Source: Brevibacterium casei CIP 102111 (lineage in GTDB: Bacteria; Actinomycetota; Actinomycetes; Actinomycetales; Brevibacteriaceae). Taken from it: a stretch of 64,000 nucleotides of DNA. The position numbers were made by a program, and so were the translations under genes. A model generated the notes under the pieces. That model was not told where the DNA came from. It ran no database searches and saw only the letters and a list, made by a program, of their open reading frames with translations. Below are positions 6,844 to 15,336 of this stretch, one piece after another. The first letter of the stretch is position 1; the number at the start of each line of letters is the position of its first letter. The stretch spans positions 62,001 through 126,000 of the forward strand of contig NZ_FXZC01000002.1 of assembly GCF_900169275.1 (NCBI RefSeq). Reading direction: 5' to 3'.

Positions 6844-7013
6844 AATTGCCGATCGTGACCTTCGACAAACTAGTATCATCCCAGGTAATCACCGGAGAAA
6901 CAGGTGTCTGCGGACTCCCTTTCAGGGGGTCAGTAACATTTCTGTTTCGCGATTGTTATGCAAGCACCCCAGGCGGCTATGCTTGGAACACCGACAAGCT
7001 AAGAGGAGTCGAC

Positions 7014-7418
7014 ATGGCGGAACTGGATTTTCCAGTGTCTTACCTGTACTCGAAGGACCACGAGTGGGTCCACACCACGGAGGACAACGCCGTCTACCGC
7101 GTGGGCATCACGGACTTCGCCCAGTCTCAGCTGGGCGACGTCGTCTATGTCGACCTGCCTGCCGTCGGAGATGCGATCACCATGGGGGAGTCCTGTGGCG
7201 AGGTGGAGAGCACGAAGAGCGTGTCCGACCTCATCGCACCGCTGTCGGGAACGATCACCCACGTCAACGATGCCCTCGAAGGCAGACCGGAGACCGTGAA
7301 TTCCTCGCCCTACGAGGACGGATGGATGTACCTCGTCGAGGCGAGCGATCCTGAGCAGGTCACCGGTCTGATGGATGAGGAGCAGTACCACAAGCTCGTG
7401 CAGAGCGAGGAGGCATGA
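7014..7418 (+). CDS. gcvH: Glycine cleavage system H protein
   Basis: A 134-residue lipoyl carrier that shuttles the aminomethyl group between the P, T and L proteins of glycine cleavage. The lipoylation motif GEVESTKSVSDL places the modified lysine at K68, and the barrel-sandwich repeats flank it as usual; the length is normal. The ATG at 7014 follows AGAGGAG; longer in-frame starts back to 6846 would add an unlikely 56 residues. No gcvP or gcvT lies nearby. In actinobacteria gcvH is often followed by a GarA-type FHA gene, as here. Confidence 0.95.
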   Translation: MAELDFPVSYLYSKDHEWVHTTEDNAVYRVGITDFAQSQLGDVVYVDLPAVGDAITMGESCGEVESTKSVSDLIAPLSGTITHVNDALEGRPETVNSSPYEDGWMYLVEASDPEQVTGLMDEEQYHKLVQSEEA

Positions 7419-8386
7419 TGTCGCAGAACAATGACCAAGGTCGCCGGAATCCCTCGCAGCCGTGGTACGACAACGGCGAAGTCCCGCAGTCGAAGAAGTT
7501 CCCCTTCGGCCCCGGTGACGGCGCCCCGCAGGACCAGGGCGGAGACGCCCGGCCGAACACGCCGGCCTACGGCCAGCCCTCCGTCGACGATGCACCCCAG
7601 GCGCCGAACTACGGCGGCGATCAGGGGCAGTACCGCCAGGAGCAGCCTCGGCGGGACGAGCAGCAGTACCAGCCGCCCCAGCACCAGCAGGACGGCGGGC
7701 AGGGCCACGGCCGGCACGCCGATCACCCGACCGGTGAACAGGCGCCCGGAGGCCGGTACGACGAGGGCCGATACCAGGGACAGGACGACCAGCAGGGCCG
7801 TCATGCCCAGTACCAGCAGGACGGATACCAGCAGCAGGGCGGGTACCAGCAGAGCGGGTACCAGCAGGACGGCGGCTATCCGCAGCAGGCGGGCCAGCAG
7901 GGTCACGATCCCCGCGAGCAGCAGTACGCCCAGCAGCCGAGCTCGGGCGGCGAGACCAACCAGCAGCAGTACCCGGTTCCCGGTGGACAGAGCATGACCG
8001 ACTCCGGTCGGCAGCCGTTCCAGGGCATCCTCGATCCGCACACCGGTGAGATCCACCCGGTGCCCGACCTCGACGGTCTCCAGGACACCGATGCGCTCCT
8101 CGTCGTCGTCTCCGGACCGGACTCCGGTTCGCAGATCCTGCTCGACACCGACGTCGTCACCGTCGGCCGCAGCCCCAACGCCGACATCTTCCTCGACGAT
8201 GTCACCGTCTCGCGGAAGCACGCGGAGTTCATCCGCACGCCGAGCGGGTTCACGCTGCGCGACACCGGATCGCTCAACGGCACCTATGTCGGCCGTCAGC
8301 TCATCGACTCCATCGAACTGCAGAACGGCGCGGACGTGCAGATCGGGAAGTTCCGGATGATCTTCCAGCAGCGTCCGCGCTCCTGA
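7418..8386 (+). CDS. FHA-domain regulator, GarA/OdhI-like, with long Gln/Gly/Tyr-rich N-terminus
   Basis: About 322 residues. The last 100 residues are a forkhead-associated domain: LLVVVSGPDSGSQILLD, then VTVGRSPNADIFLDD, VSRKHAEF and GSLNGTYVG, with the phosphothreonine-binding Arg, Ser and Asn conserved. GarA/OdhI proteins bind and inhibit 2-oxoglutarate dehydrogenase and related enzymes under Ser/Thr kinase control. The N-terminal 190 residues are a disordered Q/G/Y-rich tail with TACCAGCAG-coded repeats, much longer than in GarA, and I do not see the usual N-terminal ETTS phosphosite. The ATG at 7418 (or 7415) lies directly after the gcvH GAGGAGG. Confidence 0.85.
   Translation: MSQNNDQGRRNPSQPWYDNGEVPQSKKFPFGPGDGAPQDQGGDARPNTPAYGQPSVDDAPQAPNYGGDQGQYRQEQPRRDEQQYQPPQHQQDGGQGHGRHADHPTGEQAPGGRYDEGRYQGQDDQQGRHAQYQQDGYQQQGGYQQSGYQQDGGYPQQAGQQGHDPREQQYAQQPSSGGETNQQQYPVPGGQSMTDSGRQPFQGILDPHTGEIHPVPDLDGLQDTDALLVVVSGPDSGSQILLDTDVVTVGRSPNADIFLDDVTVSRKHAEFIRTPSGFTLRDTGSLNGTYVGRQLIDSIELQNGADVQIGKFRMIFQQRPRS
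7809..7890 (+). repeat. Coding tandem repeat (YQQ-type) in the FHA gene
   Basis: TACCAGCAG recurs about every 15-18 bp (near 7811, 7826, 7847 and 7862), encoding YQQ units separated by Gly and Asp. It is an in-frame low-complexity expansion in the disordered N-terminal tail. Confidence 0.7.
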
Positions 8387-8396
8387 GAAGGGGATA

Positions 8397-8879
8397 ATGC
8401 CAAACGTCGAAGTCGAGGTCGTCGGGGTGCGCATCGAGATGCCCGCCAATCAGCCGATCCTCCTGCTCAAGGCCAGCGAGCCCGCCTACTACCTGCCGAT
8501 CTGGGTGGGGGCGATCGAAGCGAACGCGCTCTCGATCGCGCAGCGCGGTCTCACCCCGCCGCGGCCGATGACACATGCCCTCCTGCTCGACGTCCTCGCC
8601 GCCCATGACGACGAGCTCGCCGACGTCACGATCACCGGCCGCGACGGTCAGATCTTCCTCGCCGAACTCCACACCGAGGACGGCAGGACGATCTCCGCCC
8701 GGCCCTCGGACGCCGTGACCCTGGCGCTGACAGCCGAGTGCCCGGTCTACGTCGATTCCGACCTCCTCAAAGACGCCGGCATCGAAGCTCCCGAAGCAGA
8801 CGAGGAGGAGGTCGCCCAGTTCCGCGACTTCCTCGACAACGTCTCCGCCGAGGACTTCGAGACCGGCGACGAGCAATGA
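8397..8879 (+). CDS. Bifunctional nuclease domain (DUF151) protein
   Basis: A 160-residue protein that matches the BFN family: VEVVGVRIEMPANQPILLLK, then LPIWVGAIEANAL and PRPMTHALLLDVL, and ISARPSDAVTLAL. Family members have been reported with RNase and DNase activity, but the physiological role in actinobacteria is unclear. An acidic tail follows residue 130. The ATG lies ten bases after the FHA stop, within a GAAGGGGATA ribosome site. Actinobacterial homologues are usually flanked by MerR-type regulators in a gcvH-FHA-merR-BFN-merR cluster; those are absent here. Confidence 0.9.
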   Translation: MPNVEVEVVGVRIEMPANQPILLLKASEPAYYLPIWVGAIEANALSIAQRGLTPPRPMTHALLLDVLAAHDDELADVTITGRDGQIFLAELHTEDGRTISARPSDAVTLALTAECPVYVDSDLLKDAGIEAPEADEEEVAQFRDFLDNVSAEDFETGDEQ

Positions 8880-8892
8880 AGAAAGAACAAGC

Positions 8893-10287
8893 GTGAGCCT
8901 CCACATCGATCCGGTCTTCGCTCAGACCGACATCACCGCAGCCGGCACCGACGACCTCTCCGGTCTCGACGACTGGAGGTCGATGGACGCCAAACAGCAG
9001 CCGACGTATCTCGACGCCGAGGCGCTCGAGGACTCCCTGACGAAGCTGCGCAGCCTCCCGCCGCTCATCTTCGCCGGGGAAGCCGACGTGCTCAAGCAGC
9101 GGATCGCGGCGGCCTCCCGCGGTGAGGCGTTCGTCCTCGCCGGCGGCGACTGCGCCGAGTCCTTCGCCGGTGCCCAGGCGGACAAGATCCGCGCCCGGGT
9201 CCAGACGGTCCTCCAGATGGCAGCGGTCCTCACCTACGGCGGTTCGATGCCGGTGGTGAAGATCGGGCGCATGGCAGGGCAGTTCGCCAAGCCCCGCTCG
9301 GCGGACATGGAGACCCGCGACGGAGTGACCCTGCCCTCGTTCCGCGGGGACATCGTCAACGGCTACGAATTCACCGAGGAGTCCCGCCGCCACGACCCCG
9401 CGCGGCTGCTCCAGGGCTACCACGTGTCGTCGTCGACGCTCAACCTCATCCGCGCCTTCACCCAGGGCGGCTTCGCGGACCTGCGCCTCGTCCACGAATG
9501 GAACCGCGGCTTCCTCGCCTCGAACCCCGGATACCAGCGCTACGAGCAGACCGCCCGGGAGATCGACCGCGCGATCCGCTTCATGGACGCCTGCGGCGCC
9601 GACTTCGACGCCCTGCGGACGACGGAGTTCTACTCCGCCCACGAGGCGCTGCTGCTCGAGTACGAGCGGGCGCTCACCCGCATCGACTCCCGCACCGGCC
9701 TGCCCTACGACGTCTCCGGCCACTTCCTGTGGATCGGGGAGCGCACCCGCGAGATCGACGGCGCCCACGTCGACTTCCTCTCGAAGGTCCAGAACCCCAT
9801 CGGCGTCAAGCTCGGTCCCACCGCGACCGCCGAGGACGCCCTGGCGCTGGCCGAGAAGCTCGACCCGAACGCCGAACCCGGGCGCCTGACCTTCGTCACC
9901 CGGATGGGTGCGGGGAAGATCAACGACGTCCTGCCGAAGCTGCTCGCCGGCATCGGAGACCGACTCCCGCAGGTGACGTGGATGAGCGACCCCATGCACG
10001 GCAACACGATCACCTCGAGCACGGGCTACAAGACCCGCCGCTTCGAAGACGTCATGGCCGAGGTCGAGGGCTTCTTCGCAGCCCACCAGGAGGCCGGAAC
10101 GATCCCCGGCGGCCTCCACATCGAACTCACCGGCGACGACGTCACCGAGATCATGGGAGGCGCCACCGAGATCGACGACGAGGGGCTGCGCCGTCGCTAC
10201 GAGACCCTCGTCGACCCCCGCCTCAACCACGACCAGTCGCTCGAGATGGCCTTCCAGGTCGCCGAGTACCTCACCCGGAGGGGCTGA
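8893..10287 (+). CDS. aroG: 3-deoxy-7-phosphoheptulonate (DAHP) synthase, class II
   Basis: A 464-residue class II enzyme that condenses phosphoenolpyruvate and erythrose 4-phosphate, the first step of the shikimate pathway. Signature stretches: AGGDCAESFAG with the metal-binding Cys, GRMAGQFAKPRS, HFLWIGERTR, GVKLGPTA and WMSDPMHGNT; length is normal for the family. The GTG at 8893 has a weak purine-rich ribosome site and lies 13 bp after the BFN gene, so it is probably co-transcribed. A giant inverted repeat follows the stop. As in mycobacteria, it neighbours a pknL-type kinase. Confidence 0.95.
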   Translation: MSLHIDPVFAQTDITAAGTDDLSGLDDWRSMDAKQQPTYLDAEALEDSLTKLRSLPPLIFAGEADVLKQRIAAASRGEAFVLAGGDCAESFAGAQADKIRARVQTVLQMAAVLTYGGSMPVVKIGRMAGQFAKPRSADMETRDGVTLPSFRGDIVNGYEFTEESRRHDPARLLQGYHVSSSTLNLIRAFTQGGFADLRLVHEWNRGFLASNPGYQRYEQTAREIDRAIRFMDACGADFDALRTTEFYSAHEALLLEYERALTRIDSRTGLPYDVSGHFLWIGERTREIDGAHVDFLSKVQNPIGVKLGPTATAEDALALAEKLDPNAEPGRLTFVTRMGAGKINDVLPKLLAGIGDRLPQVTWMSDPMHGNTITSSTGYKTRRFEDVMAEVEGFFAAHQEAGTIPGGLHIELTGDDVTEIMGGATEIDDEGLRRRYETLVDPRLNHDQSLEMAFQVAEYLTRRG

Positions 10288-10294
10288 GAACAGA

Positions 10295-10348
10295 CCTGAG
10301 ACGATCGAAGCGCCGGCGGTGATCCGCCGGCGCTTCGATCGTCTCAGG
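10295..10348. terminator. Perfect 25-bp hairpin between convergent aroG and pknL
   Basis: Arms 10295-10319 and 10324-10348 are perfectly complementary around a TGAT loop. It lies between two converging genes and can terminate both, although neither side has a long T-tract. Confidence 0.75.
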
Positions 10349-10361
10349 ATCCAGGGGCGTC

Positions 10362-12584
10362 CTACTTGCCCTCGTCCTTCTTCTCATCCTTCGGCTTCTC
10401 GTCCTTGGGCTTGTCGTCCTTCTTCTCCTCTTTGCCCTTGGAGACCCGGACGATGACGAGGGAGTTGTACGGCTTCGCCTCGGTGCTCTTGGGCCACTGG
10501 AAGACGACCTTGCCCTTGGGCACCGTGTCGGAGAAGACCTCCTCCTTGCCGACGCGGAAGCCGCGCTTCGTCAGGGTGGCGAACGCCGCGTCGTAGGTGA
10601 GGCCCTCGACGTCCGGGACCTCGACCGGGGCGTCGCCCTTGGAGACGACGAGGTCGACCTTCGCATCGTGGACGAGTTCCTCGCCTTCCTTCTCCGAGGC
10701 GCTGATGACGATGCCCTTGGCGACGTTCTCGTCGTACTTCTCGTCGACCTTGCCCACCCCGAGGCCCGCGTCGTCGAGCGCGGCCTTCGCCTTCTCGGCG
10801 CTCAGTCCTTCGAGTTCGGGCACGGCGAACGTCTCGACCCCCTTCGAGACGACGAGCGTCACCGTCGAATCGGGGGAGAGCTCCGTGCCGCCGACCGGTT
10901 CCGAGCCGATGACGGTGCCTGCGGGGATCGAATCGTCGAAGACCTCCTGCTTCTCCGGGTTGAGACCGCTGCTCTCGACGACCTCGGTCGCCTCGGAGAA
11001 CTCCTTCCCGGCCAGCTGACCGGGGACGATGGAGGTGGGGGCAGGCAGGTTGGCGATGATCAGCCACGCGAGGAGCGCGAGGACGACGAGTCCTGCGCCG
11101 ACCGTCGTCGCCAGGCGCCGACGCCTGCGCCGTCGGGTGTGCGCGGAACCGGCCGCCACCGGGGCTGGGTCGTCTGCGCCCGACCCGCGGCTCCCGCCGC
11201 CGGTGCCTGAGCCCCCGGTGCCTGAGCCAGCGGAGCCGGAGCCTCCGCTGCCGGAGCCGGCGGCGGTCGCTGCGGACATCGCCGTCTTCGTGCGGGTGCG
11301 CTTGCCCGCCGCCGGGGATTCGCTGTCCTTCCCTGTGTCGGCGGCATCCGCCGAGGCGGTGGCATCGTCGGCCGTGTCAACGTCGCCCGCCGAGGCGGTC
11401 GCGCCGTCGGCTGCGGCATCGTCGTCGCTCGCGTCCTGAGGATCGTCCGTGTCCTCGGCGGGTTCCGCTCGGGGAGCCGTGGCGATCGCCGCGGCCGTGC
11501 CACCGGCGGCCACCGCGGCAGCGGTGCCGGCGAGAGGGACGGACGCCGAGTCCTCATCCCCGTCGGCCGCATCATCGGCGGCAGCGGCGCCGTCGCCGTC
11601 GGCATCCTCCTCGGCGAGGTAGGGGATCTCGTCGGTGCGGGACTTCCGCTCCTTCGGGACCTCCTCGCCGAGGTCGATGCTCGCGGTGAGTGCGGGAGAG
11701 TGCTCACCGGCCACGGCGTCGGGATCGCCGTAGTCGAGTTCGGCATCGGACATCTGCGCCCGCGCCTCGGCGAGGGCCCGGCGGAACTCCCCGGCATCCT
11801 CAGGCCGGTCCTCGGGATCCTTCGATGTCGCCCAGAGGACGAGCGCGTCGAGGAGCGGGCTGATGCCGTCGGTGCGCTCGGAGGGCGGGGGGACCGTGTC
11901 GTGGACGTGCCGGTAGGCGACCTGGATGGGGACGTCGTCGGTGTAGGGCTGCGAGCCGGTGAGCATCTCGTAGAACATGATGCCGACCGTGTAGAGGTCC
12001 GTGCGGGCATCCGCGCCGGCCCGGGTGACGAGCTCGGGGGCGACGTAGCCGACGGTGCCGATGAGCGTCTTCGTCGTCGTCGCCGAGGTGACGGCGCGGG
12101 CGAGCCCGAAGTCGGCGAGCTTGACCTGACCGTCGGTGCCGAGCAGGACGTTGTCGGGCTTGAGGTCGCGGTGGATGATGCCCGTCGAGTGGACGGCCTC
12201 GAGCGCGGCGAGGATCGCGTCGAGGACGACGATCGCCTGCCGGGGGGTGAAGGTGCCGCGGTGCTTGAGTTCGCGGCGCAGGGTCACCGACGGCAGGTGC
12301 TCCATGACGAGGTAGACGACGTCTCCGTCACGCGCCTGGTCATGGATGGCGACGAGGTTGGGGTGGGTGAGGCGACCGGCGTTGATGGCCTCACGGCGGA
12401 AGCGCTCGACGAAGGTGTCATCGGAGATGAGGTGCTCGTGCATGACCTTGATCGCGATCTCGCGGTCGAGACGCAGGTCGGTGCCCCGGTAGACCATCGC
12501 CATGCCGCCGCGGGCGATCTTCGCGTCGATCCGATACCGGTCGTTGAGGACGACCCCGATGAGCGGGTCGGGCAGCGAGTTCAT
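10362..12584 (-). CDS. pknL: Membrane Ser/Thr protein kinase with three PASTA repeats (PknL-like)
   Basis: A 740-residue receptor-type kinase. The kinase domain spans about 16-270: glycine loop IARGGMAMVYRG, K46 in AIK, HRDLKPDN at 138-145, DFG at 158-160, activation loop TSATTTKTLIGT and APE. A very long Ala/Asp/Gly-rich cytoplasmic linker (270-480) ends in a run of arginines before a transmembrane helix at 491-512. Three extracellular PASTA repeats (about 515-583, 584-651, 652-719) should bind peptidoglycan, and a Lys/Glu/Asp tail follows. The ATG at 12584 has GGAGGAGG upstream and overlaps the stop of the transglycosylase gene. The pknL assignment rests on the neighbours aroG and the Rv2175c-like gene. 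Confidence 0.9.
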   Translation of the reverse strand: MNSLPDPLIGVVLNDRYRIDAKIARGGMAMVYRGTDLRLDREIAIKVMHEHLISDDTFVERFRREAINAGRLTHPNLVAIHDQARDGDVVYLVMEHLPSVTLRRELKHRGTFTPRQAIVVLDAILAALEAVHSTGIIHRDLKPDNVLLGTDGQVKLADFGLARAVTSATTTKTLIGTVGYVAPELVTRAGADARTDLYTVGIMFYEMLTGSQPYTDDVPIQVAYRHVHDTVPPPSERTDGISPLLDALVLWATSKDPEDRPEDAGEFRRALAEARAQMSDAELDYGDPDAVAGEHSPALTASIDLGEEVPKERKSRTDEIPYLAEEDADGDGAAAADDAADGDEDSASVPLAGTAAAVAAGGTAAAIATAPRAEPAEDTDDPQDASDDDAAADGATASAGDVDTADDATASADAADTGKDSESPAAGKRTRTKTAMSAATAAGSGSGGSGSAGSGTGGSGTGGGSRGSGADDPAPVAAGSAHTRRRRRRRLATTVGAGLVVLALLAWLIIANLPAPTSIVPGQLAGKEFSEATEVVESSGLNPEKQEVFDDSIPAGTVIGSEPVGGTELSPDSTVTLVVSKGVETFAVPELEGLSAEKAKAALDDAGLGVGKVDEKYDENVAKGIVISASEKEGEELVHDAKVDLVVSKGDAPVEVPDVEGLTYDAAFATLTKRGFRVGKEEVFSDTVPKGKVVFQWPKSTEAKPYNSLVIVRVSKGKEEKKDDKPKDEKPKDEKKDEGK

Positions 12585-13681
12585 CGGGCCTCCTCCAGCC
12601 GCTTCCGCTGGAGCTGCACGCCGCGGACGAAGGCCTTCGTCTCCGGGAGCGGTCCGTCGGCGCGGACCGAGCGCAGATCCTGGTAGTAGCCGGCCAGCGC
12701 CTCGTCCTCGGAGTCGGTGGACTCGATGAGCCACCCGAGGATGACGGTGCCGGCGACGATGTTGTCGGCGATGTCGAGGACGTCGAGTCCGCGTCCGACG
12801 ATGTCGCTGGCCCATCTGGCCGAGCGGGGGGTGACCTGCATGATGCCGATCGCGTTGCCCGCCGAGACGGTCGCGTGCTGGAAGCCGGACTCCTGGGCGG
12901 CGACAGCCTGCATGAGCGCGGGCTCGGCGCCGAGCTCCTCGGCGATCGAGGCGACGAGGAGCCGCGCCTGCTCCGGGTTCGGGTGCGAGCGGCCGAGCAG
13001 CGTGGCCTTGTTCAGGCGGGCCGCCTGGACGACGCTCTCCCGCAGCTCCTCACCCCAGCCGCCGGCGGCGACCTGGGGCAGCGGGGCCGGAGGTTCGGGG
13101 GCCTGCCGGCGGGGGCGGGTGCCGGTGTCGCGGAGCATGAGCAGTTCTCCGACGCGGATGTGGGAGTCCTCGCCCATCCCGTTCGCCCGCCGCAGCGTGC
13201 CGGGGGAGACCCCGTGGGAGGCGGCGATGCCGAAGAGCGTCTCTCCGGGGGCGACGATGTGCGAGGGATCGGTCTCGGGCAGGTCGTTCTTCTCCGGCAG
13301 GGAGAGCACCTGGCCCTGGACGAGGTTCTGGCGCGGCGAGATCCGGTTGAGCTCGGCGAGCGCGGGCACGGAGACGCCGTGGCGGCTGGCGACGGCGTAG
13401 AGGGTGTCGCCCTGCTTGACCTTGTACGTCCGGCCACCGTGCGTGACGGGGACGGTCTCGCTCTTCGTGCCCGTCAGCCACTGCGGGGTCGCGGCACGGT
13501 CAGGGGCCGCAGACGACGGCGCGGTGTCGGCGGCAGGGGTCGACTCGGGAGCCGCCTCGGCGGGGGCATCGCCGGACCCCTCGGGACGGGGGACGGGACC
13601 GGTCGAGTTCACCCGGGAGGCCGCACGGATGTCAGGGGCGGCGGTGATCGGCATCGGAGAAGTCCGTCGCGAGCGTGTCAT
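12581..13681 (-). CDS. LysM and lytic transglycosylase (SLT) domain protein
   Basis: A 366-residue cell-wall protein. Two LysM peptidoglycan-binding modules (about 86-129 and 141-184, each starting near a GDTL or GETL motif) precede a lytic transglycosylase fold (about 240-340) with catalytic Glu264 in AAQESGFQ and GIMQVTP. No clear signal peptide is seen at the start MTRSRRTSPMP, which is odd for such an enzyme; the N-terminus may use another route or the gene start may be misjudged. Its last codon overlaps the start of the kinase gene, linking wall cleavage and wall-sensing kinase in one transcript. Confidence 0.85.
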   Translation of the reverse strand: MTRSRRTSPMPITAAPDIRAASRVNSTGPVPRPEGSGDAPAEAAPESTPAADTAPSSAAPDRAATPQWLTGTKSETVPVTHGGRTYKVKQGDTLYAVASRHGVSVPALAELNRISPRQNLVQGQVLSLPEKNDLPETDPSHIVAPGETLFGIAASHGVSPGTLRRANGMGEDSHIRVGELLMLRDTGTRPRRQAPEPPAPLPQVAAGGWGEELRESVVQAARLNKATLLGRSHPNPEQARLLVASIAEELGAEPALMQAVAAQESGFQHATVSAGNAIGIMQVTPRSARWASDIVGRGLDVLDIADNIVAGTVILGWLIESTDSEDEALAGYYQDLRSVRADGPLPETKAFVRGVQLQRKRLEEAR

Positions 13682-13799
13682 CTGTCACCTGTTCGGCTGC
13701 ATATCGTGTGGGGAAGTTCCACCCACCAGCGTATCGACTGGGCCGCTCCGAGCCCGGGATTGCGGCGGGCATGGCGGCGTGTTTCTTCCGAGGAATTGC

Positions 13800-13812
13800 T
13801 ACGCTGGGGGCG
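13800..13812 (+). promoter_or_regulatory. Leaderless -10 element TACGCT before the Rv2175c-like gene
   Basis: TACGCT at 13800-13805 is followed six bases later by the GTG start at 13812, so transcription should begin at the first codon. No clear -35 is seen. Confidence 0.45.
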
Positions 13813-14162
13813 TGAACACCGAAGAACTCGTCGAGGACTGGGCCACCCTTCCCGACATCGCGGAGACCACCGGACTGGGCATCACACAGGTGCGCCGACT
13901 CCTCGAGGACGGCGCCATCTGCGGATACAAGCACGGAGACCCCAAGGTGCTGCGCGTGCCGACGGCCTTCTTCGTCGACGGCGAGGTCCTCACCCCGCTC
14001 AAGGGGACGCTGAGCACGCTCAAGGACGCCGGATTCGACGACGAGGAGTCGATCAGGTGGCTCTTCACCCCCGACGACTCCCTGCCGGGTCGTCCCATCG
14101 ACCTGCTGCGCGCCGGCAACCGCAAGGAGGTCCGCCGGCGGGCCCAGGCCTTGGCCTTCTGA
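13812..14162 (+). CDS. Rv2175c-like HTH DNA-binding protein
   Basis: A 116-residue protein with an N-terminal helix-turn-helix (about 10-60: LPDIAETTGLGITQVRRLLEDGAICGYKHGDPKVLRVP) and a helical C-terminal half ending RRRAQALAF. The Mycobacterium tuberculosis homologue Rv2175c is phosphorylated by PknL, and the kinase operon lies divergently next door here too. The GTG at 13812 has no ribosome site, but TACGCT at 13800-13805 lies six bases before it, so translation is probably leaderless. Confidence 0.85.
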   Translation: MNTEELVEDWATLPDIAETTGLGITQVRRLLEDGAICGYKHGDPKVLRVPTAFFVDGEVLTPLKGTLSTLKDAGFDDEESIRWLFTPDDSLPGRPIDLLRAGNRKEVRRRAQALAF

Positions 14163-14199
14163 GCCCCCGCCTGCGCCTCGGCGCAGAGCTCTCAGCGGC

Positions 14200-15336
14200 T
14201 CAGCGCTGCCGGTAGCTCAGCGTCTCCGCGAAGGACGTCAGCCGCGTCCGTGCCCCCTCGCCGAGGTCGAACGCCGCCCCGTTGCCGCCTGACCAGGCGC
14301 TGAGCTCGCTCAGCGCCGCAGCGTGCCGGTCGGCGATGATCTCCTCGAGGGCGTCGAGTCCGCCGACCTCCCGGAGCATCGCGACTGTCTCCGCCACCGT
14401 CTCCGCGCTCAGCGTCGGATCGCCGAGGCGGGAGGCGAGCAGGTCCGCCTGCTCCCTGTCCATCCGGCGCAGGCTCTCTGCGATGAGGACCGTCCGCTTG
14501 CCCTCGCGGATGTCGTCGCCTGCGGGTTTGCCTGTCGCGCTCGGGTCGCCGACGACGCCGAGGACGTCGTCGCGCAGCTGGAACGCCTGCCCGAGCGGCA
14601 GGCCGAAGCGGGAGAGCGCGGCGAGCTGCGCGTCGTCGGCCCCGCCGAGCGCGGCCCCGAGGAGCAGCGGCTGCTCGACGGAGTACTTCGCCGATTTGAA
14701 GCTGAGCACCTCCCACGCCCGCTCGCCGATGCGGGCGTCGTCGAGGGGGATAACCTCGGCGCGGACGTCGAGGAACTGCCCGACCATGACGTCCCGGCGC
14801 ATCTGCGCGCGCAGACGCTGCGCGGGGACGGAGGCGCCGAGGCGGTCCTGCGCGGACTCGAAGAGCTCCTCGCTCAGGGCCAGGCAGATGTCGCCGATGA
14901 CGATCGCGGCCGAGACCCCGAAGGCCTCGCCGTCGCCCTCGTAGCCGAGCGAGGCATGGAGGGACTCGAACTGCCGGTGCAGGGCCGGAGCCCCGCGGCG
15001 GGTGTCCGAATGATCGATGACGTCGTCGTGGATGAGGGCCGCGGCGTGGAGAAGCTCGAGGGAAGCGGCTGCCTCGGCGAGCCCGGTGCGCGCCTGGGAC
15101 CCCGGGGTCAGCTCGCTGCCGGCGGCCAGCTGGAAGCCCCACCACAGGAGGACGGGTCGGATCCGCTTGCCGCCGCGGGTGTAGGCGATGAGCGAGTCGC
15201 CGATCTCGGCGGTGTCCGGGGAGATGGCCGCGAACTCGGCGGCCTTCGCTCGGAGGAAGCCTTCGATTCCGGCGGCCGCCTCGGCGGCGATGTCAGCGGG
15301 AGCGTCGAGGGACTCGACGCGGTCGGCTGAGATCAC
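14200..15336 (-). CDS. Polyprenyl diphosphate synthase
   Basis: A 378-residue trans-isoprenyl diphosphate synthase that extends allylic diphosphates with isopentenyl diphosphate. It contains GGKRIRP at 55-61 and the first Asp-rich motif DDVID at 104-108. The second motif reads DDVLG at 256-260, lacking the last Asp of DDxxD, a pattern seen in some actinobacterial paralogues of the GGPP synthase group. The GTG start overlaps the stop of the upstream lipoprotein gene. Chain length cannot be judged safely; menaquinone side chain, carotenoid or GGPP supply are possible. Confidence 0.85.
   Translation of the reverse strand: MISADRVESLDAPADIAAEAAAGIEGFLRAKAAEFAAISPDTAEIGDSLIAYTRGGKRIRPVLLWWGFQLAAGSELTPGSQARTGLAEAAASLELLHAAALIHDDVIDHSDTRRGAPALHRQFESLHASLGYEGDGEAFGVSAAIVIGDICLALSEELFESAQDRLGASVPAQRLRAQMRRDVMVGQFLDVRAEVIPLDDARIGERAWEVLSFKSAKYSVEQPLLLGAALGGADDAQLAALSRFGLPLGQAFQLRDDVLGVVGDPSATGKPAGDDIREGKRTVLIAESLRRMDREQADLLASRLGDPTLSAETVAETVAMLREVGGLDALEEIIADRHAAALSELSAWSGGNGAAFDLGEGARTRLTSFAETLSYRQR

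Noticed and set aside
6850..7013. A glycine riboswitch upstream of gcvH
   Set aside because: I could not find the conserved GGAGAG/CCGAAGG-type core or tandem aptamers; only a weak promoter-like TATGCT at 6978 is visible.
7310..8449. A 379-codon minus-strand frame opposite the FHA gene
   Set aside because: It is the complement of the Q/G-rich coding repeat, which yields Leu/Val runs. The + strand frame has a clear FHA domain and ribosome site.
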